A DNA stretch of 64,000 nucleotides from an uncultured Verrucomicrobiales bacterium (GCA_937905985.1 CALCWC010000088.1:1-64000), one strand, 5' to 3'; positions 31,797-42,159 are shown, counted from the stretch's first letter. Numbers and translations: made by a program. Notes: generated from the letters alone by a model not told the origin.

Positions 31797-33866
31797 ATGC
31801 CCGATAAAAATACGACAAAGAAAGGCGAAGTGCTCGACTTGCTGGGCGGCAAGAAGAGGAAGAAGGCGGAGCCTGCCGCAGAGGAAAAGCAGGCAGCCAA
31901 GACACCCGCTGCAGAGACAAAGCCCGCCGCGCCCAAGAAGGCCGCGCTGGACCTCCTCTCCCGCAAGCCCAAGAAGGCTGCCGAGGTGAAACCCGCCCCC
32001 GCCCCGGAACCGGAGCCCGAACCGGCCCCCGCCCCTGCAGCCGAATCTGCCCCGGCTCCCGTGGAGGATGATGGCGACGACAAGACCCTCAACATCAAGG
32101 CTCCCATCTCCGTGGCCGATTTGGCGGCTCACATGGGGCTCAAGCCCTTCAAGCTGATTGCAGAGCTGCTACCCATGGGCGTGTTCGCCAACCCCGCCAC
32201 CACGCTGGACAGCGACCAGGTGGCCGCCCTGTGCGAGAAGCACGGCATCACCTACGAGCGCCAGAAGCGTGAAAAGGGGGCCGGCGTGAAGGCTCCCGTG
32301 GAAGTCATCGTGGAGCCTGAAGCCAAACCCGTGGAGGAGGAGCCCGAGGAGGTCCTCAAGCTCAGAACTCCCATCATCACCGTCATGGGCCATGTGGACC
32401 ACGGCAAGACCTCCCTCCTGGACTACATCCGCCGTACCAAGGTGGTTGCCGGCGAGGCCGGCGGCATCACCCAGCACATCGGCGCCTACACTGTGGAGCA
32501 CGATGGGCACACGCTCACGTTCATCGACACCCCGGGCCACGCCATCTTCACGGAGATGCGCGCCCGCGGAGCGGACGTGACCGACATCGTGGTACTGGTG
32601 GTGGCCGCCAACGACGGCATCATGCCCCAGACCAAGGAGGCCATCCTGCACGCAAAGGCTGCCGAGAAAACCATCATCGTGGCCGTCAACAAGTGCGATC
32701 TTCCCGCTGCGGACCCCGTGCGCGTGCGCACGCAGCTGATGGAGGAGGGCCTGGTGCCCACCGACTTCGGCGGCGATGTGGAATGCGTGGATGTCTCCGC
32801 CGCCAAGGGCACCGGCATCAACGACCTGCTGGACCTTCTCTGCCTGCAGGCGGAAGTGCTGGAGCTTAAGGCCAACCCCAAGGCCAACTGCCGCGCATCC
32901 ATCATCGAGGCCCGCATGGAACAGGGCAAGGGCAGCTCCGCCACCGTGATCGTCCAGAGCGGTACCCTCAAGGTCGGCATGCCCTTCATCTGCGGCCCCT
33001 ACGCAGGCAAGGTCAAAACCATGCTGGACGACCAGGGCCAGAAAATCAAGAAAGTCACCCCCGGCATGCCCGCGGAAGTCTCCGGATTCATCGAGACGCC
33101 CAACGTGGGCGATGAGCTGGTGGAGATGGACAACGAGCGCAGCGCCCGCAAGCTCTCCGAGGAACGCATGGAGGAGCTGCGCCAGCAGCGTCTCACCGCT
33201 CCCCGCCGCTCCCGAATGGAGGATCTCCTCGCCATGATGGGCGACTCCAACCAGAAGGCTGTGCTCAAGCTCTTCCTCAAGGGCGACGTGCAGGGCTCCG
33301 TGGAGGCTATCAAGAAGGCCATCATGGATATCGAGAGCGAGAAGGTGGAGTGCCAGTTCATTGGCGCGGCCGCCGGCCCCATCTCCGAGAGCGACGTGCT
33401 GCTTGCCTCATCCTCCGACGCAGTCATCCTGGGCTTCAACGTGAAGGTGGAGTCCAACGCCGTGAAGGCCGTGAAGCGCGAAGGCGTGCAGGTCAAGATC
33501 TTCTCCATCGTCTACGAGCTGATCGACCAGGTGAAGGACGCCATGCTCGGCCTGCTGGAGCCGGAAACCCGCGAAACTGTTTTGGGTCATGCCGAGATTA
33601 AACAGGTCTTCGACGTGAACAAAGGCAAGGCTGCAGGGTCTTATGTATCGGACGGCAAGATGCTGCGCACCGCCGAGGCACGCGTGCTGCGTGACGGCCA
33701 GGTGGTGTTCGACGGCAAGATGTCCACCCTCCGCCGCTTCAAGGACGAGGTGGCGGAAGTCAAGAGCGGCCTCGAATGCGGTATCCGACTCGCAGAGTAC
33801 AACGACTACGAGGAGGGTGACATCATCGAGTGCTACACCCTGGAGAAAATCAAGCAGACCCTTTAA
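31797..33866 (+). CDS. infB: Translation initiation factor IF-2
   Basis: IF-2 is the GTPase that brings initiator fMet-tRNA to the 30S subunit and promotes subunit joining. The 689-residue protein has a Lys/Ala/Pro-rich disordered N-terminus, the IF2_N domain (ISVADLAAHMGLKPFKLIAELL), and the G domain. Its motifs are GHVDHGKTSLLD (G1), GGITQHIGAY (G2), DTPGHAIF (G3) and NKCDLP (G4). Domains II to IV end near ECYTLEKIKQTL. It lies 33 bp after nusA and 8 bp before rbfA. Confidence 0.98.
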   Translation: MPDKNTTKKGEVLDLLGGKKRKKAEPAAEEKQAAKTPAAETKPAAPKKAALDLLSRKPKKAAEVKPAPAPEPEPEPAPAPAAESAPAPVEDDGDDKTLNIKAPISVADLAAHMGLKPFKLIAELLPMGVFANPATTLDSDQVAALCEKHGITYERQKREKGAGVKAPVEVIVEPEAKPVEEEPEEVLKLRTPIITVMGHVDHGKTSLLDYIRRTKVVAGEAGGITQHIGAYTVEHDGHTLTFIDTPGHAIFTEMRARGADVTDIVVLVVAANDGIMPQTKEAILHAKAAEKTIIVAVNKCDLPAADPVRVRTQLMEEGLVPTDFGGDVECVDVSAAKGTGINDLLDLLCLQAEVLELKANPKANCRASIIEARMEQGKGSSATVIVQSGTLKVGMPFICGPYAGKVKTMLDDQGQKIKKVTPGMPAEVSGFIETPNVGDELVEMDNERSARKLSEERMEELRQQRLTAPRRSRMEDLLAMMGDSNQKAVLKLFLKGDVQGSVEAIKKAIMDIESEKVECQFIGAAAGPISESDVLLASSSDAVILGFNVKVESNAVKAVKREGVQVKIFSIVYELIDQVKDAMLGLLEPETRETVLGHAEIKQVFDVNKGKAAGSYVSDGKMLRTAEARVLRDGQVVFDGKMSTLRRFKDEVAEVKSGLECGIRLAEYNDYEEGDIIECYTLEKIKQTL

Positions 33867-33874
33867 CAAACGCC

Positions 33875-34261
33875 ATGCCTTCACGCAGACTGGACAAAGT
33901 CAACGAGCTGATGAAGCGGGAAATCGGAACCTTCGTGCAGAAGGAGTTCGAATGGCCCGGCACCATTGTCTCCATCCTGGACGTGGAGGTCACAGAGGAC
34001 CTCAAGGAGGGCCGCGTCTGGGTAGGCGTGGTGGGCCGCATGCACCCGGACCAGGTGCTGGACAAGCTCAACCGCAACCGCGGCGATATCCAGCGCGCGG
34101 TCAGCAGGCGCGTGACACTGCGCAACACGCCGCGCCTCACGTTCAAGCATGACAACTCCGCCGCGCGCGGGGTTGCCATGGTGAACCTGCTGGACGATAT
34201 TGAGCGCAACCTACCCAAGGCACCCCCGTTGCCGGAAGGCGAACACGACCCGGAAATCTAA
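33875..34261 (+). CDS. rbfA: Ribosome-binding factor A
   Basis: RbfA binds the 30S subunit and aids 16S rRNA 5'-end maturation. The 128-residue protein from MPSRRLDKVNELMKREIGTF has the family's KH-like fold, with ILDVEVTEDLKEGRVWVGVV and RVTLRNTPRLTFKHDNSAARG. A 15-codon upstream extension would overlap infB and has no family match, so the Met at 33875 is used. It is third in the nusA operon. The giant AsmA-like gene follows 15 bp later. Confidence 0.92.
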   Translation: MPSRRLDKVNELMKREIGTFVQKEFEWPGTIVSILDVEVTEDLKEGRVWVGVVGRMHPDQVLDKLNRNRGDIQRAVSRRVTLRNTPRLTFKHDNSAARGVAMVNLLDDIERNLPKAPPLPEGEHDPEI

Positions 34262-34276
34262 CCCCGCGCCACGGCC

Positions 34277-37200
34277 ATGGCCAGCAAACTGAAAATCAAG
34301 CGCAACGGCGGATGCCTTCCCACGTTGAGTTTGCTGGCTCTGCTTCTGTTAGGCGGGGTGTGGGCGTGGTTGTCGCTGGTGGGTCTGCCAGGCAGCGCGC
34401 TGCGGGCAATCGAGCGCGAGGCCGCCAACGCGGGTGTTCCCGTGAAGATAGGCGCGGTCAAGCTCACCCCCGGAAGCGGGCTTGCCCTCAAGGTGGAGAA
34501 CGTCTCGCTCTCCGTGCCGCAGCCGGATGCGCCGCCCGCCCGGCTCACCGCTCGCAAAATCAAGCTGGGATTCTCCCTGCTCAACCTCATCTCCGGGAAA
34601 GCGCTGCCGACCAGCCTCTACATGCGTGATGCGGTGATGAGCGTTCCCCTTTCCGAGGATGAGGGGGATTCCCTGCAAGCGCAGGGCCTGGATGCACAGG
34701 GCACCTACAACACCCGCGAGGGTGAGCTGGATTTCAAGTTTAAGATGCTGCTGCAGGGCGTGGATCTGGAGCTGCGCACCCACCTGCCTGAAAGTCTGCT
34801 CACCGGCGATGAAAAGGAGCCAACTTCCCCGGCAGAACCTATCGACCTGGGGCAAGCCTTGGCGAAACTCCACCCCCAATTGCAACAGGTGCGCCGCCAA
34901 ATCGCCTTGCAGAATTGGAAGAACGCTCCATCTATCCGACTTGCCATCGACCTCACTGACCCACAATCCCCGCGCGCCTACGTGCAGGCCAATGCGGAAT
35001 CCTACGAGGCGGACGAGTACCACCTGCGCAACCTGGCACTGGACGCCAACTACCATGACGGAGTGGTGCTGGTGAACGCCGCCCGCTTCCACACGGTGGA
35101 CCCCGACACGGAAGTGCTCTTCCAAGGCGGGTACGACATCGAGCGCAACCAGTTAGACTTCGAGCTGGAGAGCAATGCTCCCCTGCTCTTCATGCTGCGC
35201 ACCTTCCTGGGAACAGAGGCGCCGGAACCCCTCAAGGCGTTGCGGCACGAGCAGAACTCCACCCCACACATCGAACTGGAGGGCCAGGTGGACTTCTCCG
35301 ACGACTATGCCATCAACCGCATCAGCACGCGCGGATCCTTTGAGATGAAGAATTGTGCATTCAACGATTCCCTCGTGGACCGTGTCTTCCTCACCTTCTT
35401 CCTCTCCAACGGCAACTTCAACCTCAACGAGCTGAGCATCGAATTCCCCGATGGCGCCCTGCGCGCCTCCGCCAACCTGGCCGACGGCAGGGAAGGCCAT
35501 GCGGAGCTGGACATCAACATGCCCACTCCCACCCTGATGAAGCTGCTGGGCAACCTGTGCGGAGAACCCATCTCCCTGCCCAGTGGTATCGAGACTCACG
35601 GGAAACTGCACCTGGCGCTGGCAACGGAGTTGAGCGCCGCGCCGTTCGACCCCGGCACGACGCGATGGGAGGACCTCCTGCCAGCCGTACACCGCCTGGC
35701 GGTACGGCTGGAGCCGGAGGCGCTGGACTGCGCCGGTATCACCCTCACCCGCCCTTCCCTGCGTGTGAACGTGGACGGCACGGGCTTGATGCTCAACCAA
35801 GAGGTGACGGAGGCGGAGCGTGTGACGGTGGACCTCTCCGCCGATACCGTGGCTAGGCAGGATGAAGAAGCGCCCCTGGCCGTCACCGAGCCGGTCCTGC
35901 ATGCGGATTTCACGGGAGCGCGCATCCTGCTGGGCGACATTGAATCCAGCACCGCGCAGCATGTGGCGGCCACCGTGACCGCCGAGTCTGCCACCTCATC
36001 TCATGGTACCCTCCGCGGTCTCTCCCTACAGGCCGATGCACCGGATATCTCCAAGGATTGGGGTAAAAGCATTGCCGGCTGCAACGTTAAGCTTCAAATC
36101 AACGAGATCAAGAACGAAAACGGGGCCACCGCCGAAGCTATTGAACTCAAGGCCGACATAGAAAGCGACTGCAACGGCACCGCTTTGCTTACCCTGGACG
36201 CGGACGGATGCCATTTCTCCTCTGATGTGAAGGTCAAGCAGCTTCCAGACGAGACGCTGCTGCTCACCGTGCAGAAGGCGGACGTTCCCCTGGCCGCACT
36301 GGCACCCATCATCTTCCCGGACGGCGCTCCCGCCGCAGAGGACATCAAAATGCCCGGCCAGGTGCTGCTCAGCGGGAATGCGGCGTTCGACCCAGTCTCG
36401 AAAACGCTCAAAGAGGGGCGCTTCCACCTGCATATTCCGGAGCTGGTGCGCATCTCCCACACGGTGCCGGCCCTGCGCGGCAAAGAAACGCGCCTCGCCG
36501 TCACCATGGATGCACAGTGGAATCTCAACGAGGCGCACGACATCCTCTATACCGCCAACGCCTGGATTACCGCCCCCACCGGGAACATGACGGTGAACCT
36601 CAACGGCGACCTGGAGCGCTGGGTACACATCACCGGCGAATCTGACATCCGCCCCGACAACTTCGACGCTTTGATTGACGATATCGACGCGCACCGCATC
36701 TTGTGCGACTTCCGATACAGCAAGGACAGCAAGGTGGAGGCGAAGAACCTGGATGTCACCATCGACTACGCCAACGGAATCCGCGTGGCAAGCCATTGCG
36801 ATGCTTCCCTGCACAATCTCGACTACATGACCGGCTGCATTGAGGCGGAGCAGAACGAGGACGGCTCGCCCACGGGCAAGGAGAGCATGCGAACGGACCT
36901 GCCGGACAAGGATCCCCTCACCTCCATCAAGAAGGCCACCAGCGTGGTGGACGTGGACCTGCTGCTGGATGCCAAGGACGCCGCCGGGAAGCCCGTGCCC
37001 AACCGCCAAATCGTGAACCTCTCCGGCATCTCGCTGGAGTACGACAACAGGCCGTGGCAGCAACGGCGCGCCTTCAAGGGCGGCCCCGCCAGCTCCACCT
37101 TCACTTGCTCCAATATTCGCTTTGACCTGGAAACCAACGGATTGGAGCTGGAAAACGGCTCCGGTCAGGTGTACCCAGCCTACGCCTTCGGCACGTTCTT

Positions 37201-38206
37201 CCCCCCGCTGCAGAACTTCATGAAGGACATCATCGCGCCCCAGCCCGTGCAGGTGAACGCCCAGCGCTGCACCTTCCCTCTCGCCAAGCGCAGCGAGGTC
37301 CCCATCCTCGGCACCATCCGCGTTACCTCAAACCAGCCGGCGGCCTACCATTTCCTGGGAACCGACCTGCCGCTGGACAAATTCTCCGCCTTCGTCAACC
37401 TCACGGACGACTTCGTGACCGTGGACCGCATCAACGGCAAGTGCTGCGGTGGTGCCCTCGATGCCGTGGTCAAAATCGGCATTTCGGGCCAGTCCTCATC
37501 CGTGGACGGGTACGCCGAGTTGGACTGTGCGGATTTGCAGAAACTCGCCGCCGCATACGGCAAAGAGCAAAAGCCCGCCAACTGCAGGGGGCAGATACGC
37601 TTCCGCTCCCCCTCCACCAACCTGAAAGATTTACAAGCATACGGGGAGGCCAAGATTGAGAACGGCGACCTCATGCAGCTCGGCATCTTCTCTCCCATCA
37701 GCGATTTTATCTCCGACATCCCAGGTCACTTCTTTGAACTCAAGGACAAAGCCAACGGCGAGCCCGCCTCTCCCAGCCTCTTCCGCCGCGGCGTCAACGC
37801 CATCTTTTCCTCTCCCCAGAAAATCGTCAATGGCATCAGCAACACCGCAGGCCAGCTGCCATTCATGAACCACTTCTTCGCGTACGACATCCAAGACGCC
37901 TTCCTCTCCTTCACCATCAAGGACGGCCACTTGAAATCAAGAACCATGAAGGCCATGGGCGCCAACCTCACCGTCAACGCCAATCTGGACCTGGATCTGG
38001 ATACACTGGCCGTGCAGGGCGACATGTGGCCCAAGCTCTCCAGCGTGCCCAGCGTCATGATTGCCCCCCTCACCTTCCTCTCCAAATTCGTTGTCGACAT
38101 CAAGCTCTACGGCTCCCTCCAAGACCTGAAGTGGAAGTTCGGCCTGAACGACAAGCTCACCAACGGCGACGATGATGCGCCCCGAGCCCAGACGAAGAAA
38201 CCCTGA
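34277..38206 (+). CDS. Giant AsmA-like membrane-anchored protein
   Basis: The 1309-residue product has one N-terminal transmembrane helix (LSLLALLLLGGVWAWLSL). A long, repetitive beta-strand domain follows, of the kind seen in AsmA/TamB/YhdP proteins, with recurring motifs of the form I.LEG.VDF, A.L.L.LDGDL. The C-terminal region resembles AsmA_2 domains (QAYGEAKIENGDLMQLGIFSPI; LTVNANLDLDLDTLAVQGDMWPKL). Family members bridge the periplasm and carry phospholipids to the outer membrane. Position after rbfA and overlapping the cardiolipin synthase start (TGATG) couples it to phospholipid synthesis, which fits that role. Confidence 0.8.
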   Translation: MASKLKIKRNGGCLPTLSLLALLLLGGVWAWLSLVGLPGSALRAIEREAANAGVPVKIGAVKLTPGSGLALKVENVSLSVPQPDAPPARLTARKIKLGFSLLNLISGKALPTSLYMRDAVMSVPLSEDEGDSLQAQGLDAQGTYNTREGELDFKFKMLLQGVDLELRTHLPESLLTGDEKEPTSPAEPIDLGQALAKLHPQLQQVRRQIALQNWKNAPSIRLAIDLTDPQSPRAYVQANAESYEADEYHLRNLALDANYHDGVVLVNAARFHTVDPDTEVLFQGGYDIERNQLDFELESNAPLLFMLRTFLGTEAPEPLKALRHEQNSTPHIELEGQVDFSDDYAINRISTRGSFEMKNCAFNDSLVDRVFLTFFLSNGNFNLNELSIEFPDGALRASANLADGREGHAELDINMPTPTLMKLLGNLCGEPISLPSGIETHGKLHLALATELSAAPFDPGTTRWEDLLPAVHRLAVRLEPEALDCAGITLTRPSLRVNVDGTGLMLNQEVTEAERVTVDLSADTVARQDEEAPLAVTEPVLHADFTGARILLGDIESSTAQHVAATVTAESATSSHGTLRGLSLQADAPDISKDWGKSIAGCNVKLQINEIKNENGATAEAIELKADIESDCNGTALLTLDADGCHFSSDVKVKQLPDETLLLTVQKADVPLAALAPIIFPDGAPAAEDIKMPGQVLLSGNAAFDPVSKTLKEGRFHLHIPELVRISHTVPALRGKETRLAVTMDAQWNLNEAHDILYTANAWITAPTGNMTVNLNGDLERWVHITGESDIRPDNFDALIDDIDAHRILCDFRYSKDSKVEAKNLDVTIDYANGIRVASHCDASLHNLDYMTGCIEAEQNEDGSPTGKESMRTDLPDKDPLTSIKKATSVVDVDLLLDAKDAAGKPVPNRQIVNLSGISLEYDNRPWQQRRAFKGGPASSTFTCSNIRFDLETNGLELENGSGQVYPAYAFGTFFPPLQNFMKDIIAPQPVQVNAQRCTFPLAKRSEVPILGTIRVTSNQPAAYHFLGTDLPLDKFSAFVNLTDDFVTVDRINGKCCGGALDAVVKIGISGQSSSVDGYAELDCADLQKLAAAYGKEQKPANCRGQIRFRSPSTNLKDLQAYGEAKIENGDLMQLGIFSPISDFISDIPGHFFELKDKANGEPASPSLFRRGVNAIFSSPQKIVNGISNTAGQLPFMNHFFAYDIQDAFLSFTIKDGHLKSRTMKAMGANLTVNANLDLDLDTLAVQGDMWPKLSSVPSVMIAPLTFLSKFVVDIKLYGSLQDLKWKFGLNDKLTNGDDDAPRAQTKKP

Positions 38207-39660
38207 TGCAGCCTTATCTCACCACTCCGGCATTCAGCCCCGAAGCAACCGTCATATGGTCGGCTGCAGTGCTGTTCCTGTACGTATGCGTGGCCCTGCC
38301 GCTGGCACTGCACTCGCTGATGCACACGCGCTCCACCCAGGGTGCCATTGCGTGGATCATCTGCCTGTTGACCATCCCCATCATCACCGTGCCGCTCTAC
38401 CTGGTTTTCGGCATACGAAACATGGAGCGCCACACCAAGAGGGAAATGCGGGATTGCGGCGCGGAAGCCCTGCAGTCCGCCATGGAACCGCATCTGGAGG
38501 ATGGCGGCGTCATTAGCCGCACCTTGCGGAAATGCTGTGGTTCACCTCTCTGCGGCGGCAATGCGGTGGAGCTCCTGCGAGACGGCAACGACACCTACCC
38601 CGAACTGGAGAGGGCCATCCGTGCCGCCAAGAGCTTCGTGCTGGTGGAGTTCTACATCATCCGCAACGACAAGGTGGGCGAGAAGCTGCGCGATGTGCTG
38701 GTGGAGCGGGCCAAGGCCGGGCTGGACGTGTATGTGATCTATGATGAAATAGGCTCCATGAAGCTGGCGCGGGGCTATCTGGGCACATTGCGCGCCGCCG
38801 GGGTCCATGTGGCTCCCTTCAACGGGAAGCGCTTCTGGCTCTCCTCCATCATGCGCGTCAATTTTCGCAACCACCGCAAGCTCGTGGTGGTGGATGGAGC
38901 CCTCGCCTACATGGGCAGCCTCAACATTGGCTTGGAATACTGGCGCAGCAGGCGCCGCCGTTCCCGCAGCGAATACTGGCGCGACACCTTCATCGGCCTT
39001 CGAGGCCCCGCCGTCTGCCAGACCATGCAGAGTTTCATGCGCGATTGGTACCGCGCCACCGGTGAAAACATTGCCGACAAGGTGCAGGTGCAGCCGATGC
39101 CCGCCGGTACGCACCCCTGCCAACTGATTCCCTCCGGCCCCAACGACGGGGCGACAAGCTACTGGCACCTGCTGGTGCAGGAGATGGCGGCCCACGCCAC
39201 GGAGCGCCTGTGGATCACCACGCCATACTTCGTGCCGTCGGAAGCAGTGTTCGCCGCCCTGCGGGGCGCGGCCTTGCGCGGGGTGGATGTTCGCATCCTG
39301 GTGCCGCGGAAGAGCGATAACCCGCTGGCCGACCTGGCATTGCTCACCTTCCAGAAAGGGCTGATTTCCAGCGGCGTCAAGATGCTTGCCTACACCCCCG
39401 GCGTGCTGCACGAGAAGGTTACCGTCATGGACCGCAAGCTCTGCAGCGTGGGCTCCGCCAACCTGGACGAGCGCTCCCTGCGCCTCAACTTCGAGCTCAC
39501 CATGCTCATGGAGGGAGAGGAGATGAACGCTCGCGTGGCCGCCATGCTGGAGGACGACATGAGCCAGTGTGTGGAGCTTGGCGCAAACGACTGGGAAAAT
39601 GCGCGTTGGACAATCCGTGTGGCCTCCCGCCTCTGTCGCCTTCTCTCTCCCGTATTGTGA
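38206..39660 (+). CDS. cls: Cardiolipin synthase (PLD family)
   Basis: It condenses phosphatidylglycerol to cardiolipin at the inner membrane. The 484-residue protein has two N-terminal transmembrane helices (VIWSAAVLFLYVCVALPLAL; GAIAWIICLLTIPIITVPLYL, each split by polar residues). Two phospholipase-D HKD motifs follow: NHRKLVVVDGALAYMGSLNIG and LHEKVTVMDRKLCSVGSANLDERS. LVEFYIIRNDKVG and TPYFVPSEAV are further family landmarks. Its ATG overlaps the AsmA-like stop, so envelope lipid synthesis and transport appear to be linked in one operon. Confidence 0.93.
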   Translation: MQPYLTTPAFSPEATVIWSAAVLFLYVCVALPLALHSLMHTRSTQGAIAWIICLLTIPIITVPLYLVFGIRNMERHTKREMRDCGAEALQSAMEPHLEDGGVISRTLRKCCGSPLCGGNAVELLRDGNDTYPELERAIRAAKSFVLVEFYIIRNDKVGEKLRDVLVERAKAGLDVYVIYDEIGSMKLARGYLGTLRAAGVHVAPFNGKRFWLSSIMRVNFRNHRKLVVVDGALAYMGSLNIGLEYWRSRRRRSRSEYWRDTFIGLRGPAVCQTMQSFMRDWYRATGENIADKVQVQPMPAGTHPCQLIPSGPNDGATSYWHLLVQEMAAHATERLWITTPYFVPSEAVFAALRGAALRGVDVRILVPRKSDNPLADLALLTFQKGLISSGVKMLAYTPGVLHEKVTVMDRKLCSVGSANLDERSLRLNFELTMLMEGEEMNARVAAMLEDDMSQCVELGANDWENARWTIRVASRLCRLLSPVL

Positions 39661-39690
39661 TGGGCACCCGCTTCTCAAGCTACGCCAAGA

Positions 39691-39719
39691 TTGACATTCC
39701 CTGCCGGCTATGGTAAAGA
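39691..39719 (+). promoter_or_regulatory. Promoter of the CBM9-like gene and dnaG
   Basis: TTGACA (39691-39696), 17 bp, TAAAGA (39714-39719), then 7 bp to the ATG at 39727. A TTG start at 39691 would coincide with the -35 box, so it is rejected. Confidence 0.75.
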
Positions 39720-39726
39720 TAACGGG

Positions 39727-40281
39727 ATGGAACGAGAGAACGGAAATTTGAGCGGGGAGCTGCGCAAGGAATGGTACGGCACGGAGCTGCCGGAACCTGT
39801 TCGGTACGCGTTTCAGGTGGTGAATGGCAAGCTGGTGTACACGGCCGGGCAACACCGCGCCGTGAAGGTTCACCCCACCGCCAAGCCCGGTGACTTCGTG
39901 GAGGGCTTGTGGGAATACGACACCGCGGAATTCTTCCTCTCCAACGCGGAGGGCACGCGCTACATGGAGTTCAACCTTTCCCCAAACGGCGCCTGGTGGG
40001 CTTGCGTGTTCACCGAACCGCGCGTCCGCGATTTGTCCGTCCCCCCCCTGACCTCCGTGGAAACTCGGGGCAACATTGCACCCGACGGCTCCTGGGAGTG
40101 CCGCGCGTCCCTGCCCCTGGCGTATCTGGAGACCATCGGCATCAACCCCGCCCATTGCCGACTCGCTGCCGCCGCCATCCAGAACTCCCCGGACTACCTC
40201 TATTTGACCACCTCCAACGATCTCCACGGAGAACCGGACTTCCACCGCCCGTGGTCCTGGGACATCACCAGCCTCGTCTGA
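39727..40281 (+). CDS. CBM9/DOMON-like beta-sandwich protein
   Basis: The 184-residue product starts MERENGNLSGEL and has no signal peptide. The pattern GLWEYDTAEFFLSNAEGTRYMEFNLSPNGAWWACVF, read in strands, resembles the carbohydrate-binding family 9-like fold. It has an aromatic-rich central sheet and a late PDYLYLTTSND strand. Family members bind sugars or haem-like ligands, but here the ligand is unknown. It lies 6 bp upstream of dnaG, which it probably co-expresses with. No link to primase function is known. Confidence 0.65.
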   Translation: MERENGNLSGELRKEWYGTELPEPVRYAFQVVNGKLVYTAGQHRAVKVHPTAKPGDFVEGLWEYDTAEFFLSNAEGTRYMEFNLSPNGAWWACVFTEPRVRDLSVPPLTSVETRGNIAPDGSWECRASLPLAYLETIGINPAHCRLAAAAIQNSPDYLYLTTSNDLHGEPDFHRPWSWDITSLV

Positions 40282-40287
40282 CCCGCC

Positions 40288-42159
40288 ATGCCCAGAATCG
40301 TCCAGGAATGCGTGGAGCGCATCAAGAGCTCGGTCGATATCGTGGAGCTTGTGGGGCGGTACATCCAGCTGCGCCGCGCAGGCAACTCGTGGAAGGCATG
40401 CTGCCCGTTCCACAATGAGAAGACCCCGTCGTTCCACGTGAATCCGGCGCGCCAAGCCTTCAAGTGCTTCGGTTGCGGCGTGGGCGGAGACGGCGTGAAG
40501 TTCCTGATGATGTTCGAGAACCTGGACTATCCCACCGCGTTGCGCCGTATCGCGGACATCAACGGCATCCCGGTCATTGAGGAGGAGGAGAACCCGGAGG
40601 CCGCCCGTCTGCGCATGCTCCGCTCCCGCATCATCCAGCTCAACTCCCTCGCGTCATCCTACTTCCACCGCAAGCTCTGCCGCGACAAATCCGCCTCACA
40701 CGTGCGGGAATACCTCAAGCAGCGTGAATTCAACATCGAGATTGCCAAGGCTTGGGAACTCGGCTGGGCCCCGCTCGACTACCGCGAGCTCGCAGACCTG
40801 GCCGCCTCCAACGGTATGGACTCCCGCCTGCAGGTGGACGCCTACCTGCTGGGCAACGGCCGCAGCGGCGCATACCCCGTGTTCCGTGACCGCCTGATGT
40901 TTCCCATCCGCAACGTGCGCGGCGAGGTGGTGGGCTTCTCCGGCCGCATCATGCAGGAGGGGCAAGACCCCCGCAAATACGTCAACACCGCGGAAACGGC
41001 AGCCTTCCGGAAGGGAGAGCTCCTCTTCGGGCTCCACAAGGCCACCGGCCCTATCGCCAAGGCCGGCATGTGCGTGGTGGTCTGCGAGGGCCAGCTGGAT
41101 GTCATCGCCTGCCATGAGAAGGCCGATATCCGCAACGCCGTGGCCGGTCTCGGGACCGCGTTCACCGATGAGCACGCCAAGATGCTCCACAAGTACGCTT
41201 CCAAGGCCATCCTTTGCTACGACGGCGACAACGCAGGCATCAAGGCCAGCGAAAAGACCTTCCGAAAGCTCGCACAGGTCGGCATGAACGTCTACCAGGC
41301 CCCCCTGCCGCCGGGCGAGGACCCCGATTCCCTCATCAAGCACAGTGGTGCGGATGCCTTGCGCCAGGCCATTGCCGCTGCCAAGCCCTATCTGGAGCTC
41401 CGCGCAGGTATCGAGCTGGCTGCCATCCAGAACGCCAACGACCGCGCAGCCCTCATCCCCAGAATGGCCGATTTGGCCTCCGAAATCGCAGACCCCACAC
41501 GCCGAGACGTCGCCGTGATGGATCTCGCCACCCGCCTCAACACCGGGCTGGACGACTTCCGAGCCATCGTCAACGACATCATCAAAGCCCGCAAGGAAGA
41601 CACCCGCAAGGATTTCCGCCAGCAGGACGAACCCTCCTACCTGGACTACGACGACCCCGAGGCCCAGTACGGCATGCAGGATGAGGAACCCGTCCGTGTG
41701 GTCCCCATCCGCATCCATCCCTCCATCCTCTCCATCATCACCCTTGCCGCCGGGCACAAGGAGATGCAAGAGCTTTTCATTGACCGCATCGAAGACCTTC
41801 AGGAACCCATTCAAAAGCTCTCAGGCGGTATGATTCTCCAACGCCTTATGGAAAAGATGCCTGAGCCCGGCGATGCCGACCAATGGCAGGACTTCATCGC
41901 ATCTTTAGCTCCGGAACAGGCCGCCGCCTTGAGAGACGTCTCCAACGACCCCCTGCCCGTCACGGGAGACCTTCAGGCTCACGTCAACAGCGCTTGCAAC
42001 GTTGCCGCACGCGAAGCTATCAAGGCTGATATCGACACCATCAAAGCCCGCATCTTGGACGCTTCCCTCACCAAGGAGGCGCGCGTTGAACTTGGCCAGC
42101 AGCTCTCTGAGCTAACTCTGCTCCTTAAGGAGGAAATCCCGAAAGAGAAAAAAGACTAG
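40288..42159 (+). CDS. dnaG: DNA primase
   Basis: DnaG makes the RNA primers for lagging-strand synthesis and docks on the replicative helicase. The 623-residue protein has the CHC2 zinc finger (Cys39, His42, Cys60, Cys63 in CCPFHNEKTPSFH and FKCFGCGVGGD). The RNA polymerase domain follows (FRDRLMFPIRNVRGEVVGFSGR), then TOPRIM motifs (VVVCEGQLDVIACHE; AILCYDGDNAG), and a C-terminal helicase-binding region. It follows the CBM9-like gene by 6 bp and ends the transcript before an AT-rich gap. Confidence 0.97.
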   Translation: MPRIVQECVERIKSSVDIVELVGRYIQLRRAGNSWKACCPFHNEKTPSFHVNPARQAFKCFGCGVGGDGVKFLMMFENLDYPTALRRIADINGIPVIEEEENPEAARLRMLRSRIIQLNSLASSYFHRKLCRDKSASHVREYLKQREFNIEIAKAWELGWAPLDYRELADLAASNGMDSRLQVDAYLLGNGRSGAYPVFRDRLMFPIRNVRGEVVGFSGRIMQEGQDPRKYVNTAETAAFRKGELLFGLHKATGPIAKAGMCVVVCEGQLDVIACHEKADIRNAVAGLGTAFTDEHAKMLHKYASKAILCYDGDNAGIKASEKTFRKLAQVGMNVYQAPLPPGEDPDSLIKHSGADALRQAIAAAKPYLELRAGIELAAIQNANDRAALIPRMADLASEIADPTRRDVAVMDLATRLNTGLDDFRAIVNDIIKARKEDTRKDFRQQDEPSYLDYDDPEAQYGMQDEEPVRVVPIRIHPSILSIITLAAGHKEMQELFIDRIEDLQEPIQKLSGGMILQRLMEKMPEPGDADQWQDFIASLAPEQAAALRDVSNDPLPVTGDLQAHVNSACNVAAREAIKADIDTIKARILDASLTKEARVELGQQLSELTLLLKEEIPKEKKD

